From Cereibacter_A azotoformans (GTDB lineage Bacteria > Pseudomonadota > Alphaproteobacteria > Rhodobacterales > Rhodobacteraceae), in NCBI RefSeq assembly GCF_003050905.1, contig NZ_QAOT01000007.1: a DNA stretch of 64,000 nt. One strand, given 5' to 3'. This document shows, in pieces, positions 55,642 to 64,000 of this stretch; within the stretch, counting starts at the first letter, position 1, and each line of letters starts with the position of its first letter. A program made the position numbers and the translations under genes. The notes below the pieces were generated by a model. That model made no database searches. It saw only the letters and a list, made by a program, of their open reading frames with translations, and was not told the origin of the DNA.

Positions 55642-58600
55642 ATGACGACCTATGATGAAGCCTGGGTGAAAGCCGAAGAAGCCAAGCGGGCCTGGCTGGA
55701 TGCACACGGTCTCTACAAGGCCGATGACGAGCGCGCCTCCTGCGGCGTGGGGCTCGTGGTCTCGATCTCGGGCAAGCCCTCGCGCAAGGTGGTCGAGAAC
55801 GGCATCGCCGCGCTCAAGGCGGTCTGGCACCGCGGCGCCGTCGATGCCGACGGCAAGACCGGCGACGGCGCGGGCATCCATGTCCAGATCCCGGTCAAGT
55901 TCTTCTACGACCAGATCCGCCGCACCGGCCACGAGCCCGACATGAACAAGCTCGTGGCCGTGGGCCAGGTCTTCCTGCCGCGCACCGATCTTTCGGCGCA
56001 GGAGCGGTGCCGGACCATCGTCGAGTCCGAAGTGCTGCGCATGGGCCACTACATCTACGGCTGGCGCCACGTCCCGGTGGATACGAGCGTTCTGGGCGAG
56101 AAGGCCAACGCCACCCGCCCCGAGATCGAGCAGATCCTGATCCGCTGCGAGAAGGACATCGACGACGTCCAGTTCGAGCGCGAGCTTTACATCATCCGCC
56201 GCCGGATCGAGAAGGCGGCGCAGGCGGCCTCGATCCAGGGGCTCTACCTCTGCTCGCTCTCGTGCCGGTCGATCATCTACAAGGGCATGATGCTGGCCGA
56301 GCAGGTCGCGACCTTCTACCCCGACCTGATGGACGAGCGGTTCGAGAGCGCTTTCGCCATCTACCACCAGCGTTACTCGACCAACACCTTCCCGCAATGG
56401 TGGCTGGCCCAGCCCTTCCGCATGCTCGCCCACAACGGCGAGATCAACACGATCAAGGGCAACATCAACTGGATGAAGAGCCACGAGATCCGCATGGCCT
56501 CGTCGGCCTTCGGGGACGCGGCCGAGGACATCAAGCCGATCATCCCGCAGGGCGCCTCGGACTCGGGCGCGCTGGATGCGGTGTTCGAGGTCATGGTGCG
56601 CTCGGGCCGCTCGGCGCCGATGGTCAAGACCATGATGGTCCCCGAAGCCTGGTCCAAGACCACGACCGACATGCCCAAGGCCTGGGCGGACATGTACGCC
56701 TACTGCAACGCGGTGATGGAGCCGTGGGACGGACCGGCGGCGCTGGCGATGACCGACGGCCGCTGGGTTTGCGGCGGGCTTGACCGCAACGGCCTGCGCC
56801 CGATGCGCTATGTCGTGACCGGCGACGGGCTGCTGATCGCGGGCTCGGAAGCCGGGATGGTGCCGGTCGATGAGATGAGCGTGCGCGAAAAGGGCGCGCT
56901 CGGGCCGGGCCAGCTGATCGCCGTCGACATGGCCGAGGGCAAGCTCTACCACGACGCTCCCCTCAAGGACATGCTGGCCGCCTCGCAGCCCTTCGGCGAC
57001 TGGATCGAGAAGGTCGTGGACCTGAACGCGATCCTGGCCGCCGTGCCCGAGCAGCGGATGTTCGAGCCGGCCGAGCTGCGCAAGCGCCAGATCGCGGCGG
57101 GCTTCTCGGTCGAGGAGATCGAGCAGGTCCTCGTGCCGATGGCCGAGGACGGCAAGGAGATGATCGCCTCGATGGGCGACGACACGCCGCCTGCGGTGCT
57201 GTCTTCGGTCTATCGACCGCTGTCGCACTTCTTCCGGCAGAACTTCAGCCAGGTCACGAACCCGCCGATCGACAGCCTGCGCGAGAGCCGGGTGATGAGC
57301 CTCAAGACCCGGTTCGGCAACCTCAAGAACGTGCTGGAAGAACATTCCAGCCAGACCGAGATCCTGATCCTGGAAAGCCCCTTCGTCGCGAACTCGGAGT
57401 TCGAGGCGATGCTGGCCCAGTTCGGCTCGGATGTGGCGACCATCGACTGCACCTTCCCGGCCGATCATCACCATGACGCGCTGCGCCACGGGCTCGAGCG
57501 CATCCGCGCCGAGGCCGAGGATGCCGTGCGTTCGGGCGCGGCGCACATCGTGCTGACCGACCAGAACCAGGGCCCCGATGCCGTGCCGATGCCGATGATC
57601 CTCGTGACCTCGGCGGTCCATTCGTGGCTGACCCGCAAGGGGCTGCGGACCTTCTGCTCGATCAATGTGCGCTCGGCCGAGTGCATCGACCCGCACTATT
57701 TCGCGGTGCTGATCGGCTGCGGCGCCACGACGGTGAACGCCTATCTGGCGCAGGACACCATCGCCGACCGGATCGAGCGCGGCCTGCTGGAGGGGAACCT
57801 CAATGACGCGATGCGCCGCTACCGCGACGCGATCAACGCGGGCCTCCTGAAGATCATGTCGAAGATGGGGATCTCGGTGATCTCCTCCTATCGCGGCGGC
57901 CTGAACTTCGAGGCCGTGGGTCTCTCGCGCGCCATGGTGGCCGAGTATTTCCCCGGCATGCACAGCCGCATCTCGGGCATCGGCACCTCGGGCATCCAGC
58001 ACAAGCTGGAGCAGATCCACGCCAAGGGCTGGCTCGGCGGGTCGGACGTGCTGCCGATCGGCGGCTTCTACAAGGCGCGGCGCTCGGGCGAAAAGCACGC
58101 CTGGGAGGCCTCGACCATGCACATGCTGCAGCAGGCCTGCGACCGGGCGAGCTATGACATCTGGAAGCAGTTCTCGGCCGCGATGCGGGCCAACCCGCCG
58201 ATCCACCTGCGCGACCTGCTGGACATCAAGACGCTTGGCCGGCCGGTGCCGATCGAGGAGGTGGAATCGATCACCTCGATCCGCAAGCGGTTCGTGACGC
58301 CCGGCATGTCGCTGGGGGCGCTGTCGCCCGAGGCGCACAAGACGCTGAATATCGCGATGAACCGGATCGGCGCGAAGTCCGACTCCGGTGAGGGCGGCGA
58401 GGATCCGGCGCATTTCCTGCCGGAACCCAACGGCGACAATCCCTCGGCCAAGATCAAGCAGGTCGCCTCGGGTCGCTTCGGCGTCACCGCCGAGTACCTG
58501 AACGCCTGCGAAGAGCTTGAGATCAAGGTGGCGCAGGGCGCGAAACCGGGCGAGGGCGGCCAGCTTCCGGGCATGAAGGTGACCGAGCTCATCGCGCGGC

Positions 58601-60180
58601 TGCGGCACTCGACCCCCGGCGTGACGCTCATCTCGCCGCCGCCGCACCACGACATCTACTCGATCGAAGACCTCGCGCAGCTGATCTACGACCTGAAGCA
58701 GATCAACCCGCGCGCCAAGGTCACGGTCAAGCTGGTGGCGGCAAGCGGTGTGGGCACCATCGCGGCGGGCGTGGCCAAGGCCAAGGCCGACGTGATCCTG
58801 ATCTCGGGCCACAACGGCGGCACCGGGGCCTCTCCGGGCACCTCGATCAAATACGCGGGCCTGCCGTGGGAGATGGGCCTGACCGAGGCGCATCAGGTGC
58901 TGGCGATGAACAACCTGCGCGAGCGGGTGACGCTGCGCACCGACGGTGGCCTGCGGACGGGCCGTGACATCGTGATGGCCGCGATGATGGGCGCCGAGGA
59001 ATACGGCATCGGCACCGCCGCGCTGATCGCGATGGGCTGCATCATGGTGCGCCAGTGCCAGTCGAACACCTGCCCGGTGGGCGTCTGCACGCAGGACAAG
59101 GCGCTGCGCGACAAGTTCTCGGGCTCGGCGGACAAGGTGGTGAACCTCATCACCTTCTACGCCCAGGAGGTGCGCGAGATCCTCGCCTCGATTGGTGCGC
59201 GCTCGATGGACGAGATCATCGGCCGGGCCGACCTGCTGGTGCAGGTCAGCCGGGGGGCCGCGCATCTCGACGATCTGGACCTGAACCCGCTTCTCATCAC
59301 CGTGGACGGGTCGAACCGCATCACCTACGACCGTTCGAAGCCGCGCAATGCGGTGCCGGACACGCTCGATGCCGAGATCGTCAAGGATGGGGCGCGCTTC
59401 TTCGAGGACGGCGAGAAGATGCAGCTCTCCTACGCGGTGCGGAACACGCACCGCACCATCGGCACGCGCGCCTCGAGCCACATCGTCAGGAAATACGGGA
59501 TGCGGAACAACCTGCAGCCCGACCATCTGACGGTGAAGCTCACGGGCTCCTGCGGGCAGTCGCTGGGCGCCTTCGCGGCCAAGGGGCTGAAGATCGAGGT
59601 CGCGGGCGATGCCAACGACTATGTGGCCAAGGGCCTGTCGGGCGGCACCATCGTGGTCCATCCGCAGATGGAGAGCCCGCTCGTGGCGGCCGACAACACG
59701 ATCATCGGCAACACCGTGCTCTATGGCGCGACCGACGGCTTCCTCTTCGCCGCCGGCCGCGCGGGCGAGCGGTTCGCGGTGCGGAACTCGGGCGCGAAGG
59801 TGGTGGTCGAGGGCTGCGGCTCGAACGGCTGCGAATACATGACCGGCGGCGTCGCGGTGATCCTTGGCCGGATCGGCGCGAACTTCGGCGCGGGCATGAC
59901 GGGCGGCATGGCCTATCTCTACGACCCCAAGGGCGTGGCGGAGGATTTCATGAACCTCGAGACGCTCGTGACCTGCGCGGTCAGCCACCCGCACTGGGAG
60001 GCGCAGCTCAAGGGCCTGATCGAGCGCCATGTGCGCGAGACGGGCAGCCGGCACGCGGCGCGCATCCTGAACGACTGGGAGACCGAGCGGGCGAACTTCC
60101 TGCAGGTCTGCCCGAAGGAGATGTTGGTGCATCTGCCCTTCCCGCTGTCGGACGAGCCGCAGGCCGTCCCGGCGGAATGA
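55642..60180 (+). CDS. gltB: Glutamate synthase large subunit GltB
   Basis: 1512 residues. A ~33-residue propeptide precedes catalytic Cys34 (ERASCGVGLVVSISGKPSRK), which is the glutaminase nucleophile. Domain order: class II amidotransferase (~34-430), central domain, FMN-binding synthase domain (LISGHNGGTGASPGTSIKYA), [3Fe-4S] cysteines (CIMVRQCQSNTCPVGVCTQD) and C-terminal beta-helix (GLSGGTIVVHPQ; GCGSNGCEYMTGGVAVILGR). Makes glutamate from glutamine and 2-oxoglutarate. Length is as in other proteobacteria. Confidence 0.99.
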   Translation: MTTYDEAWVKAEEAKRAWLDAHGLYKADDERASCGVGLVVSISGKPSRKVVENGIAALKAVWHRGAVDADGKTGDGAGIHVQIPVKFFYDQIRRTGHEPDMNKLVAVGQVFLPRTDLSAQERCRTIVESEVLRMGHYIYGWRHVPVDTSVLGEKANATRPEIEQILIRCEKDIDDVQFERELYIIRRRIEKAAQAASIQGLYLCSLSCRSIIYKGMMLAEQVATFYPDLMDERFESAFAIYHQRYSTNTFPQWWLAQPFRMLAHNGEINTIKGNINWMKSHEIRMASSAFGDAAEDIKPIIPQGASDSGALDAVFEVMVRSGRSAPMVKTMMVPEAWSKTTTDMPKAWADMYAYCNAVMEPWDGPAALAMTDGRWVCGGLDRNGLRPMRYVVTGDGLLIAGSEAGMVPVDEMSVREKGALGPGQLIAVDMAEGKLYHDAPLKDMLAASQPFGDWIEKVVDLNAILAAVPEQRMFEPAELRKRQIAAGFSVEEIEQVLVPMAEDGKEMIASMGDDTPPAVLSSVYRPLSHFFRQNFSQVTNPPIDSLRESRVMSLKTRFGNLKNVLEEHSSQTEILILESPFVANSEFEAMLAQFGSDVATIDCTFPADHHHDALRHGLERIRAEAEDAVRSGAAHIVLTDQNQGPDAVPMPMILVTSAVHSWLTRKGLRTFCSINVRSAECIDPHYFAVLIGCGATTVNAYLAQDTIADRIERGLLEGNLNDAMRRYRDAINAGLLKIMSKMGISVISSYRGGLNFEAVGLSRAMVAEYFPGMHSRISGIGTSGIQHKLEQIHAKGWLGGSDVLPIGGFYKARRSGEKHAWEASTMHMLQQACDRASYDIWKQFSAAMRANPPIHLRDLLDIKTLGRPVPIEEVESITSIRKRFVTPGMSLGALSPEAHKTLNIAMNRIGAKSDSGEGGEDPAHFLPEPNGDNPSAKIKQVASGRFGVTAEYLNACEELEIKVAQGAKPGEGGQLPGMKVTELIARLRHSTPGVTLISPPPHHDIYSIEDLAQLIYDLKQINPRAKVTVKLVAASGVGTIAAGVAKAKADVILISGHNGGTGASPGTSIKYAGLPWEMGLTEAHQVLAMNNLRERVTLRTDGGLRTGRDIVMAAMMGAEEYGIGTAALIAMGCIMVRQCQSNTCPVGVCTQDKALRDKFSGSADKVVNLITFYAQEVREILASIGARSMDEIIGRADLLVQVSRGAAHLDDLDLNPLLITVDGSNRITYDRSKPRNAVPDTLDAEIVKDGARFFEDGEKMQLSYAVRNTHRTIGTRASSHIVRKYGMRNNLQPDHLTVKLTGSCGQSLGAFAAKGLKIEVAGDANDYVAKGLSGGTIVVHPQMESPLVAADNTIIGNTVLYGATDGFLFAAGRAGERFAVRNSGAKVVVEGCGSNGCEYMTGGVAVILGRIGANFGAGMTGGMAYLYDPKGVAEDFMNLETLVTCAVSHPHWEAQLKGLIERHVRETGSRHAARILNDWETERANFLQVCPKEMLVHLPFPLSDEPQAVPAE

Positions 60181-60189
60181 TCGGGAACC

Positions 60190-60215
60190 GGACGGGGGGC
60201 GCAAGCCTCCCGTCC
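60190..60215 (+). terminator. Stem-loop after gltB
   Basis: GGACGGGGGGC-GCAA-GCCTCCCGTCC, 11 pairs with one G-T, GNRA loop, 10 bases after the gltB stop. No T-run follows. Confidence 0.5.
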
Positions 60216-60355
60216 TGCACACGAACCTCCTGCCCTGCGGCGGGACAGGGCGCGGAGCGGCGTTGCATCCTCCGGCCGCGACCCATCGTAGCCCCTGCCC
60301 TGCGGAATGCGGGCCCGCTTGACCCGTGGGGACGGTTCGTGTCCAAGGTCGCACC

Positions 60356-61096
60356 ATGACCGCGCGCAAGACGACCCGTCGCAAGGCCACTCCGCCTCCG
60401 CCCGAGCCCGAGGCGCCGCCCACCCCGCTGCTGGCGCGCCGCCTGCGGCGCTGGGCGCTGACGGGTGCGGGGTGGGCGCTGGTGTCGGCGATCCTGCTCG
60501 TGCTGTTCTTCGGCCTCGTGAATCCGCCCGCCACCCCCTACATGATCAGCGAGAGCGTCCGGCTCGGCAGCGTCGATCATGAATGGGCCGACTGGGACGA
60601 GATCGCGCCGGTGATGGCCCGCTCGGTCGTGGCGGCGGAGGACGCCAACTTCTGCCTGCACTGGGGTTTCGACATGGCGGCCATCCGGGCCGCGATCAAC
60701 GCGGGGGGCAACCGCGGCGCCTCGACGCTCTCGCAGCAGGTCACGAAGAACGTCTTCCTCTGGCAAGGCCGGAGCTGGCCGCGCAAGGCGCTCGAGGCCA
60801 TGCTGACGCCGCTCGTGGAGACGATCTGGAGCAAACGGCGCATTCTCGAGGTCTATCTGAACGTGGCGGAGTTCGATGAAGGCGTGTTCGGGATCCGCGC
60901 CGCTTCCGAACATTACTTCGGCGTGGAGCCCGCGAGGCTGACGGCGCAGCAGGCGGCTCGGCTGGCGGCGGTCCTGCCCGATCCCAAGGTGCGCTCGGCC
61001 TCGAATCCGGGGCCGGTGGTGCGCCGGCGCTCGGCTGCCATCCTCGACGGCGCCAACACGATCCGGCGCGACGGACGGGCGGCCTGCTTCGAATAG
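60356..61096 (+). CDS. mtgA: Monofunctional peptidoglycan glycosyltransferase MtgA
   Basis: 246 residues. Basic N-terminus, one membrane helix (LTGAGWALVSAILLVLFFGL), then a GT51 domain: SVVAAEDANFCLHWGFDMAA with the catalytic Glu, NRGASTLSQQVTKNVFLWQG, KRRILEVYLNVAEFDEGVFG and ASEHYFGVEPARLTAQQAAR. Polymerises glycan strands from lipid II in the periplasm. ATG 60356 chosen over the longer GTG 60326 frame, which lacks a ribosome site. Confidence 0.96.
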   Translation: MTARKTTRRKATPPPPEPEAPPTPLLARRLRRWALTGAGWALVSAILLVLFFGLVNPPATPYMISESVRLGSVDHEWADWDEIAPVMARSVVAAEDANFCLHWGFDMAAIRAAINAGGNRGASTLSQQVTKNVFLWQGRSWPRKALEAMLTPLVETIWSKRRILEVYLNVAEFDEGVFGIRAASEHYFGVEPARLTAQQAARLAAVLPDPKVRSASNPGPVVRRRSAAILDGANTIRRDGRAACFE

Positions 61097-61160
61097 AGGC
61101 GTGCGGGATTGCATCCCGGCGTCCTTCACGGCATTGAAGGGAGGCTCCCGGCCTCGAAAG

Positions 61161-61838
61161 ATGACATTTGCGATGAACCGTCTCTATCACGTTCCGCTGT
61201 CCCCCTTCTGCCGCAAGGTCCGCCTGACGCTTGCCGAGAAAAAGATCGAGGTGGAGCTGATCGAGGAACGCTACTGGGAGCCGTCGCCGGACTTCCTGCG
61301 CCGCAACCCGGCCGGAAAGGTGCCGGTGCTGCGCATGGAGAGCAAGGTGCTCTCGGAAAGCCAGGCGATCTGCGAATATGTCGAGGAGATCGCGCCGAAC
61401 CCGCCGCTCATGCCGCGCGACGTGGACGGCCGCTTCGAGGTGCGCCGCCTCTGCGCCTGGTTCGACGACAAGTTCCACAACGAGGTGACCTCGAAGCTGC
61501 TCTATGAGCGGGTGAACAAGAAGCTGATGGGTCAGGGGTACCCGGATTCGAAGAACGTGAAGTTCGGCTCGAACCGGATCAAGTATCACCTCGATTACAT
61601 GGCCTGGCTGCTGGACCAGCGGCGCTGGCTGGCGGGCGACGTCATGACGCTGGCCGATTTCACCGCCGCGGCGCATCTGTCCTGCCTCGACTATATCTCG
61701 GACGTGGACTGGAACCGGCACGCGGTGGTCAAGGACTGGTATGCGAAGATCAAGTCGCGCCCGGCCTTCCGGCCGCTGCTGGCCGATCAGGTGCCGGGCT
61801 TTCCGCAGCCCGCGCATTACGCGGATCTGGATTTCTGA
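61161..61838 (+). CDS. Glutathione S-transferase family protein
   Basis: 225 residues. Thioredoxin-like N-domain with active-site region VPLSPFCRKVRLTLAEKKIE, cis-Pro in AGKVPVLRMESKVLSESQAI and the SES glutathione-binding turn; helical C-domain with LAGDVMTLADFTAAAHLSCL (N-capping box). Substrate unknown. ATG 61173 (MNRLYHV) is an alternative start. Confidence 0.93.
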   Translation: MTFAMNRLYHVPLSPFCRKVRLTLAEKKIEVELIEERYWEPSPDFLRRNPAGKVPVLRMESKVLSESQAICEYVEEIAPNPPLMPRDVDGRFEVRRLCAWFDDKFHNEVTSKLLYERVNKKLMGQGYPDSKNVKFGSNRIKYHLDYMAWLLDQRRWLAGDVMTLADFTAAAHLSCLDYISDVDWNRHAVVKDWYAKIKSRPAFRPLLADQVPGFPQPAHYADLDF

Positions 61839-61848
61839 ACGGAACCGG

Positions 61849-61901
61849 GCGGGGGGCTTCACGCCCCCCGCACCCCCCGTGGGATATTTGAGCCAGAATG
61901 A
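61849..61901 (+). repeat. GC hairpin plus GGGATATTT motif (Rhodobacterales-type dispersed element)
   Basis: GCGGGGGGC-TTCAC-GCCCCCCGC, a 9-bp perfect hairpin (61849-61871), is followed by a C-rich spacer and CGTGGGATATTTGAGCCAGA leading straight into the queG ATG (61898). I recall this combination recurring in Rhodobacteraceae genomes between genes; this recollection is unverified. The hairpin may terminate the upstream transcript and the GGGATATTT part may be a promoter or processing motif. Confidence 0.55.
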
Positions 61902-62929
61902 ACGGTGACGAGACGCTGAGAGGGCGCCTGGAGGGGCGCGCGCGCGAAGAAGGCTTCGCGCGGCTCGGCATCTGCGCGCCCGATGCGACGCCGGAGACGG
62001 CGGGGCGGCTGCGGGCCTTTCTTGCGGCGGGGCGGCACGGGCAGATGGGCTGGATGGAAGAGCGCGAGGCCTGGCGGGGATCCGCCGCGGCGCTCTGGCC
62101 CGAGGCGCGCTCGGTCATCATGCTGGCCGAGCCATACACGCCGGCGGAGGATCCGCGTCGGGTGCTGGAGGAGCGCGGGCGCGGCGCCGTCTCGGTCTAT
62201 GCGCAGGGCAGGGATTACCACGATCTCGTCAAGAAGCGGCTCAAGCGGCTGGGGCGTTGGCTGGTGGCCGAGACGGGATGCGAGATCAAGGTCTTCGTCG
62301 ATACGGCGCCGGTGATGGAGAAGCCGCTTGCCCAGGCGGCGGGGCTAGGCTGGCAGGGCAAGCACACGAACCTGCTGAGCCGTGAGCTGGGCAACTGGTT
62401 CTTTCTGGGCGCGATCTTCACCACGCTCGAGCTGCCGCGCGACGCGGCGGAGCGGGATCATTGCGGCTCGTGCCGCGCCTGCCTCGACGCCTGTCCGACC
62501 GGGGCCTTCCCGGCGCCGTTCCAGCTCGATGCGCGTCGGTGCATCTCCTACCTGACGATCGAGCATCGCGGGCCGGTGGCGGAGGAGCTGCGGGAGCGGA
62601 TGGGCAACCGGATCTACGGCTGCGACGACTGCCTGGCGGCCTGCCCGTGGAACAAGTTCGCGGTGGCGGCCTCGGAGATCGGCTATGCCGCGCGCGTGGG
62701 GGCGCCGCCGCTGGCGGAGCTGGCGGCGCTTGACGATGCGGAGTTTCGGCTCCGGTTCGCGGGCAGCCCCGTCAAGCGGATCGGGCGGGACAGGTTCGTG
62801 CGCAACGTGCTCTACGCCATCGGCAATTCCGGCGATCCGGCGCTGCGCCCCGCGGCCGAGGCGCTGCTGGCCGATCCCGATCCGGCCGTGGCCGAGGCGG
62901 CGGCCTGGGCGCTGCGGCGGCTTGCCTGA
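61898..62929 (+). CDS. queG: Epoxyqueuosine reductase QueG
   Basis: 343 residues. Two [4Fe-4S] motifs: CGSCRACLDACPTGAFPAPF and CDDCLAACPWNKFAVAASEI. Cobalamin-binding and active-site region: VFVDTAPVMEKPLAQAAGLG and WQGKHTNLLSRELGNWFFLG. A C-terminal HEAT-like repeat (PAAEALLADPDPAVAEAAAW) is present. Final step of queuosine tRNA modification. The ATG lies within the GGGATATTT element and has only a weak ribosome site. Confidence 0.97.
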   Translation: MNGDETLRGRLEGRAREEGFARLGICAPDATPETAGRLRAFLAAGRHGQMGWMEEREAWRGSAAALWPEARSVIMLAEPYTPAEDPRRVLEERGRGAVSVYAQGRDYHDLVKKRLKRLGRWLVAETGCEIKVFVDTAPVMEKPLAQAAGLGWQGKHTNLLSRELGNWFFLGAIFTTLELPRDAAERDHCGSCRACLDACPTGAFPAPFQLDARRCISYLTIEHRGPVAEELRERMGNRIYGCDDCLAACPWNKFAVAASEIGYAARVGAPPLAELAALDDAEFRLRFAGSPVKRIGRDRFVRNVLYAIGNSGDPALRPAAEALLADPDPAVAEAAAWALRRLA

Positions 62930-63009
62930 CGGTCCTTGGCCGACTCTGCTTGGTGCTTCAGCCGACTCGCCCTATATTGAGGCCGTCTGGAAACTGAAGG
63001 AGGACAGAC

Positions 63010-63180
63010 ATGAGCCGTCACCTCGCTGACAAGCGCACCCCTTCGGACGGCGGACGGGTGAAGAATTTCCTGAAGCTGGCGCGCAACCCGCGCGCGTTCT
63101 GGCACCGCGACGAGGCTCGGCCGATGGGGAACCGTCGGGTGGTCGAGTTCCTGCGCATCGCGCGGGGCCGCGAGGCCTGA
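63010..63180 (+). CDS. 56-residue uncharacterised basic protein
   Basis: Reads MSRHLADKRTPSDGGRVKNF, then LKLARNPRAFWHRDEARPMG and NRRVVEFLRIARGREA. Preceded by a strong ribosome site (GAAGGAGGAC) and followed by a strong terminator, with neighbour-like codon use, all supporting a real gene. Two similar helical segments (VKNFLKLAR and VVEFLRIARG) suggest an internal repeat. Very basic, so RNA or DNA binding is possible. Function unknown. Confidence 0.75.
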   Translation: MSRHLADKRTPSDGGRVKNFLKLARNPRAFWHRDEARPMGNRRVVEFLRIARGREA

Positions 63181-63200
63181 GCCCTTAACGGAAGGGTCGA

Positions 63201-63227
63201 GGGCGCACCCGAGGGTGCGCCCTTTTC
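63201..63227 (+). terminator. Intrinsic terminator after the 56-residue gene
   Basis: GGGCGCACC-CGAG-GGTGCGCCC, 9-bp perfect stem followed by TTTTCGTTT. Also lies just beyond the convergent ilvE 3' end. Confidence 0.85.
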
Positions 63228-63262
63228 GTTTCCGGCCCCGTCTGGTCCGGCCCCGTCTGGCG

Positions 63263-64000
63263 TCAGGAGCGGACGAGCTTCTCATAGTCCGTGGCGATCT
63301 CGCGCGTTAGCGCGCCGACCTCGAAGCTGTAGTCGCCGATCTGGCCGACCGGCGTGACTTCGGCGGCGGTGCCGGTGAGCCAGCACTGCTCGAAACCCTC
63401 GAGTTCCGAGGCTTCGATATAGCGTTCGTGCACCTTGATGCCCTTGTCGCGCAGCATCCCGATGACGGTCTGCCGGGTGATCCCGTTCAGGATCGCGTCC
63501 GGCAGCGGGGTGTGCACCTCGCCATCCTTGACGAAGAAGATGTTGGCGCCGGTCGCCTCGGCCACATAGCCGCGATAGTCGAACATCATCGCGTCCGAGC
63601 AACCCTTGGCCTCGGCCGCGTGCTTGGACATGGTGCAGATCATGTAGAGCCCCGAGGCCTTGGCCGCGCTGGGGATCGTCTCGGGCGAGGGGCGCTTCCA
63701 TTTCGAGATGTCGAGCTTCGCGCCCTTGAACTTGGCGTCGCCATAGTAGTTGCCCCACGACCAGACCGCGACCGCCATGCGGATCGGGTTGCGGGCGGAG
63801 GCCACGCCCATGTCCTCGCCCGCGCCGCGCCAGGCGAGCGCCCGCACATAGGCGTCGGTCAGGCCGTTGGCCTTCAGCGTCGCGTATTTGGCCTCTTCGA
63901 TCTGCTCGACCGTCCAGGGCAGGGTCATGTCGAGAAGCTCGGCCGATGTCCGCAGCCGCTCGGAATGTTCCGCCGACTTGAAGATCCGGCCGTTGTAGCA
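63263..64000 (-). CDS. ilvE: Branched-chain amino acid aminotransferase, 5' end outside window
   Basis: At least 245 residues; the frame is open to the window edge (CYNGRIFKSAEHSERLRTSA), so the start lies beyond. Class IV PLP fold: pyridoxal Lys in SAAKASGLYMICTMSKHAAE, MMFDYRGYVAEATGANIFFV, LPDAILNGITRQTVIGML, and CWLTGTAAEVTPVGQIGDYS. Last step of Leu, Ile and Val synthesis. Convergent with the 56-residue gene. Confidence 0.95.
   Translation of the reverse strand, partial: CYNGRIFKSAEHSERLRTSAELLDMTLPWTVEQIEEAKYATLKANGLTDAYVRALAWRGAGEDMGVASARNPIRMAVAVWSWGNYYGDAKFKGAKLDISKWKRPSPETIPSAAKASGLYMICTMSKHAAEAKGCSDAMMFDYRGYVAEATGANIFFVKDGEVHTPLPDAILNGITRQTVIGMLRDKGIKVHERYIEASELEGFEQCWLTGTAAEVTPVGQIGDYSFEVGALTREIATDYEKLVRS

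Noticed and set aside
55126..60534. Open frame of about 1800 codons antisense to gltB
   Set aside because: It mirrors the codon bias of gltB in a GC-rich genome; its product is His/Arg/Gly-rich with no recognisable domain and no ribosome site.

Overview
The window is high-GC alphaproteobacterial chromosome with dense coding and many stop/start overlaps. The flagellar genes (FlgE, FlgK, FlgL, FlgI, FliP, FliN, FliH, FliF, FliL, MotA, MotB and a MotE-like protein), with CtrA-type TTAA-N7-TTAA sites in front of them, match the alphaproteobacterial 'Fla2' set known from Rhodobacter (Cereibacter) sphaeroides. Other genes (GltBD, UbiG, YlxR-L7Ae fusion, rimP-nusA-infB) fit the order Rhodobacterales. 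The species is inferred from gene content; no rRNA is present to confirm it.

Layout. 1-4137: an accessory trio, namely the C-terminal part of a SARP/TPR-type regulator, a soluble PAP2-superfamily protein with an Asn-Lys repeat, and a cytoplasmic S8 protease. 4286-22780: the flagellar block: unknown protein, motB, flgE-flgK-flgL-flgI (+), a soluble PAS-histidine kinase with two receivers (-), a helix-turn-helix protein (+), fliF-fliH-fliN-fliP (-), then fliL, a small coiled-coil protein, a motE-like gene, motA and a large periplasmic protein (+). 22983-25800: galU, kdsB and cysQ (-), which supply sugar nucleotides and LPS precursors. 26041-31441: rimP-nusA-ylxR/L7Ae-infB (+), preceded by a promoter and an intrinsic terminator that look like an attenuator. 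31528-34415: a 46-residue protein, mutT, argJ and a parvulin (-). 34614-39882: secA and two secreted proteins. 39860-45032: radC, dnaJ, dnaK and a proline iminopeptidase (-), with a heat-shock-type promoter at dnaK. 45094-47021: ubiG (+), ptsN and hpf (-). 47248-50817: tRNA-Leu-rnd-kdsD-lptC-lptA-lptB, all on the minus strand. 50969-60180: an NDUFA9-like protein, uppP, then gltD and gltB separated by two small genes. 60356-64000: mtgA, a glutathione transferase, queG, a 56-residue protein and the 3' part of a branched-chain aminotransferase gene.

The flagellar genes make rod, hook, rings, C-ring part, export part and stator of one flagellum. Two CtrA boxes (before flgE and between fliF and fliL) suggest CckA-ChpT-CtrA control. 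kdsB, kdsD, lptCAB, galU and uppP/mtgA together serve LPS and peptidoglycan synthesis. No insertion sequence, prophage or CRISPR array was seen, and no gene-free stretch exceeds about 300 bases.

The most interesting unexplained structures are the hairpin between tRNA-Leu and rnd that holds the rnd ribosome binding site, the terminator in the rimP leader, an out-of-frame ORF with a strong ribosome binding site overlapping the secA start, the regulator-PAP2-protease trio, and several uncharacterised proteins in the flagellar block.
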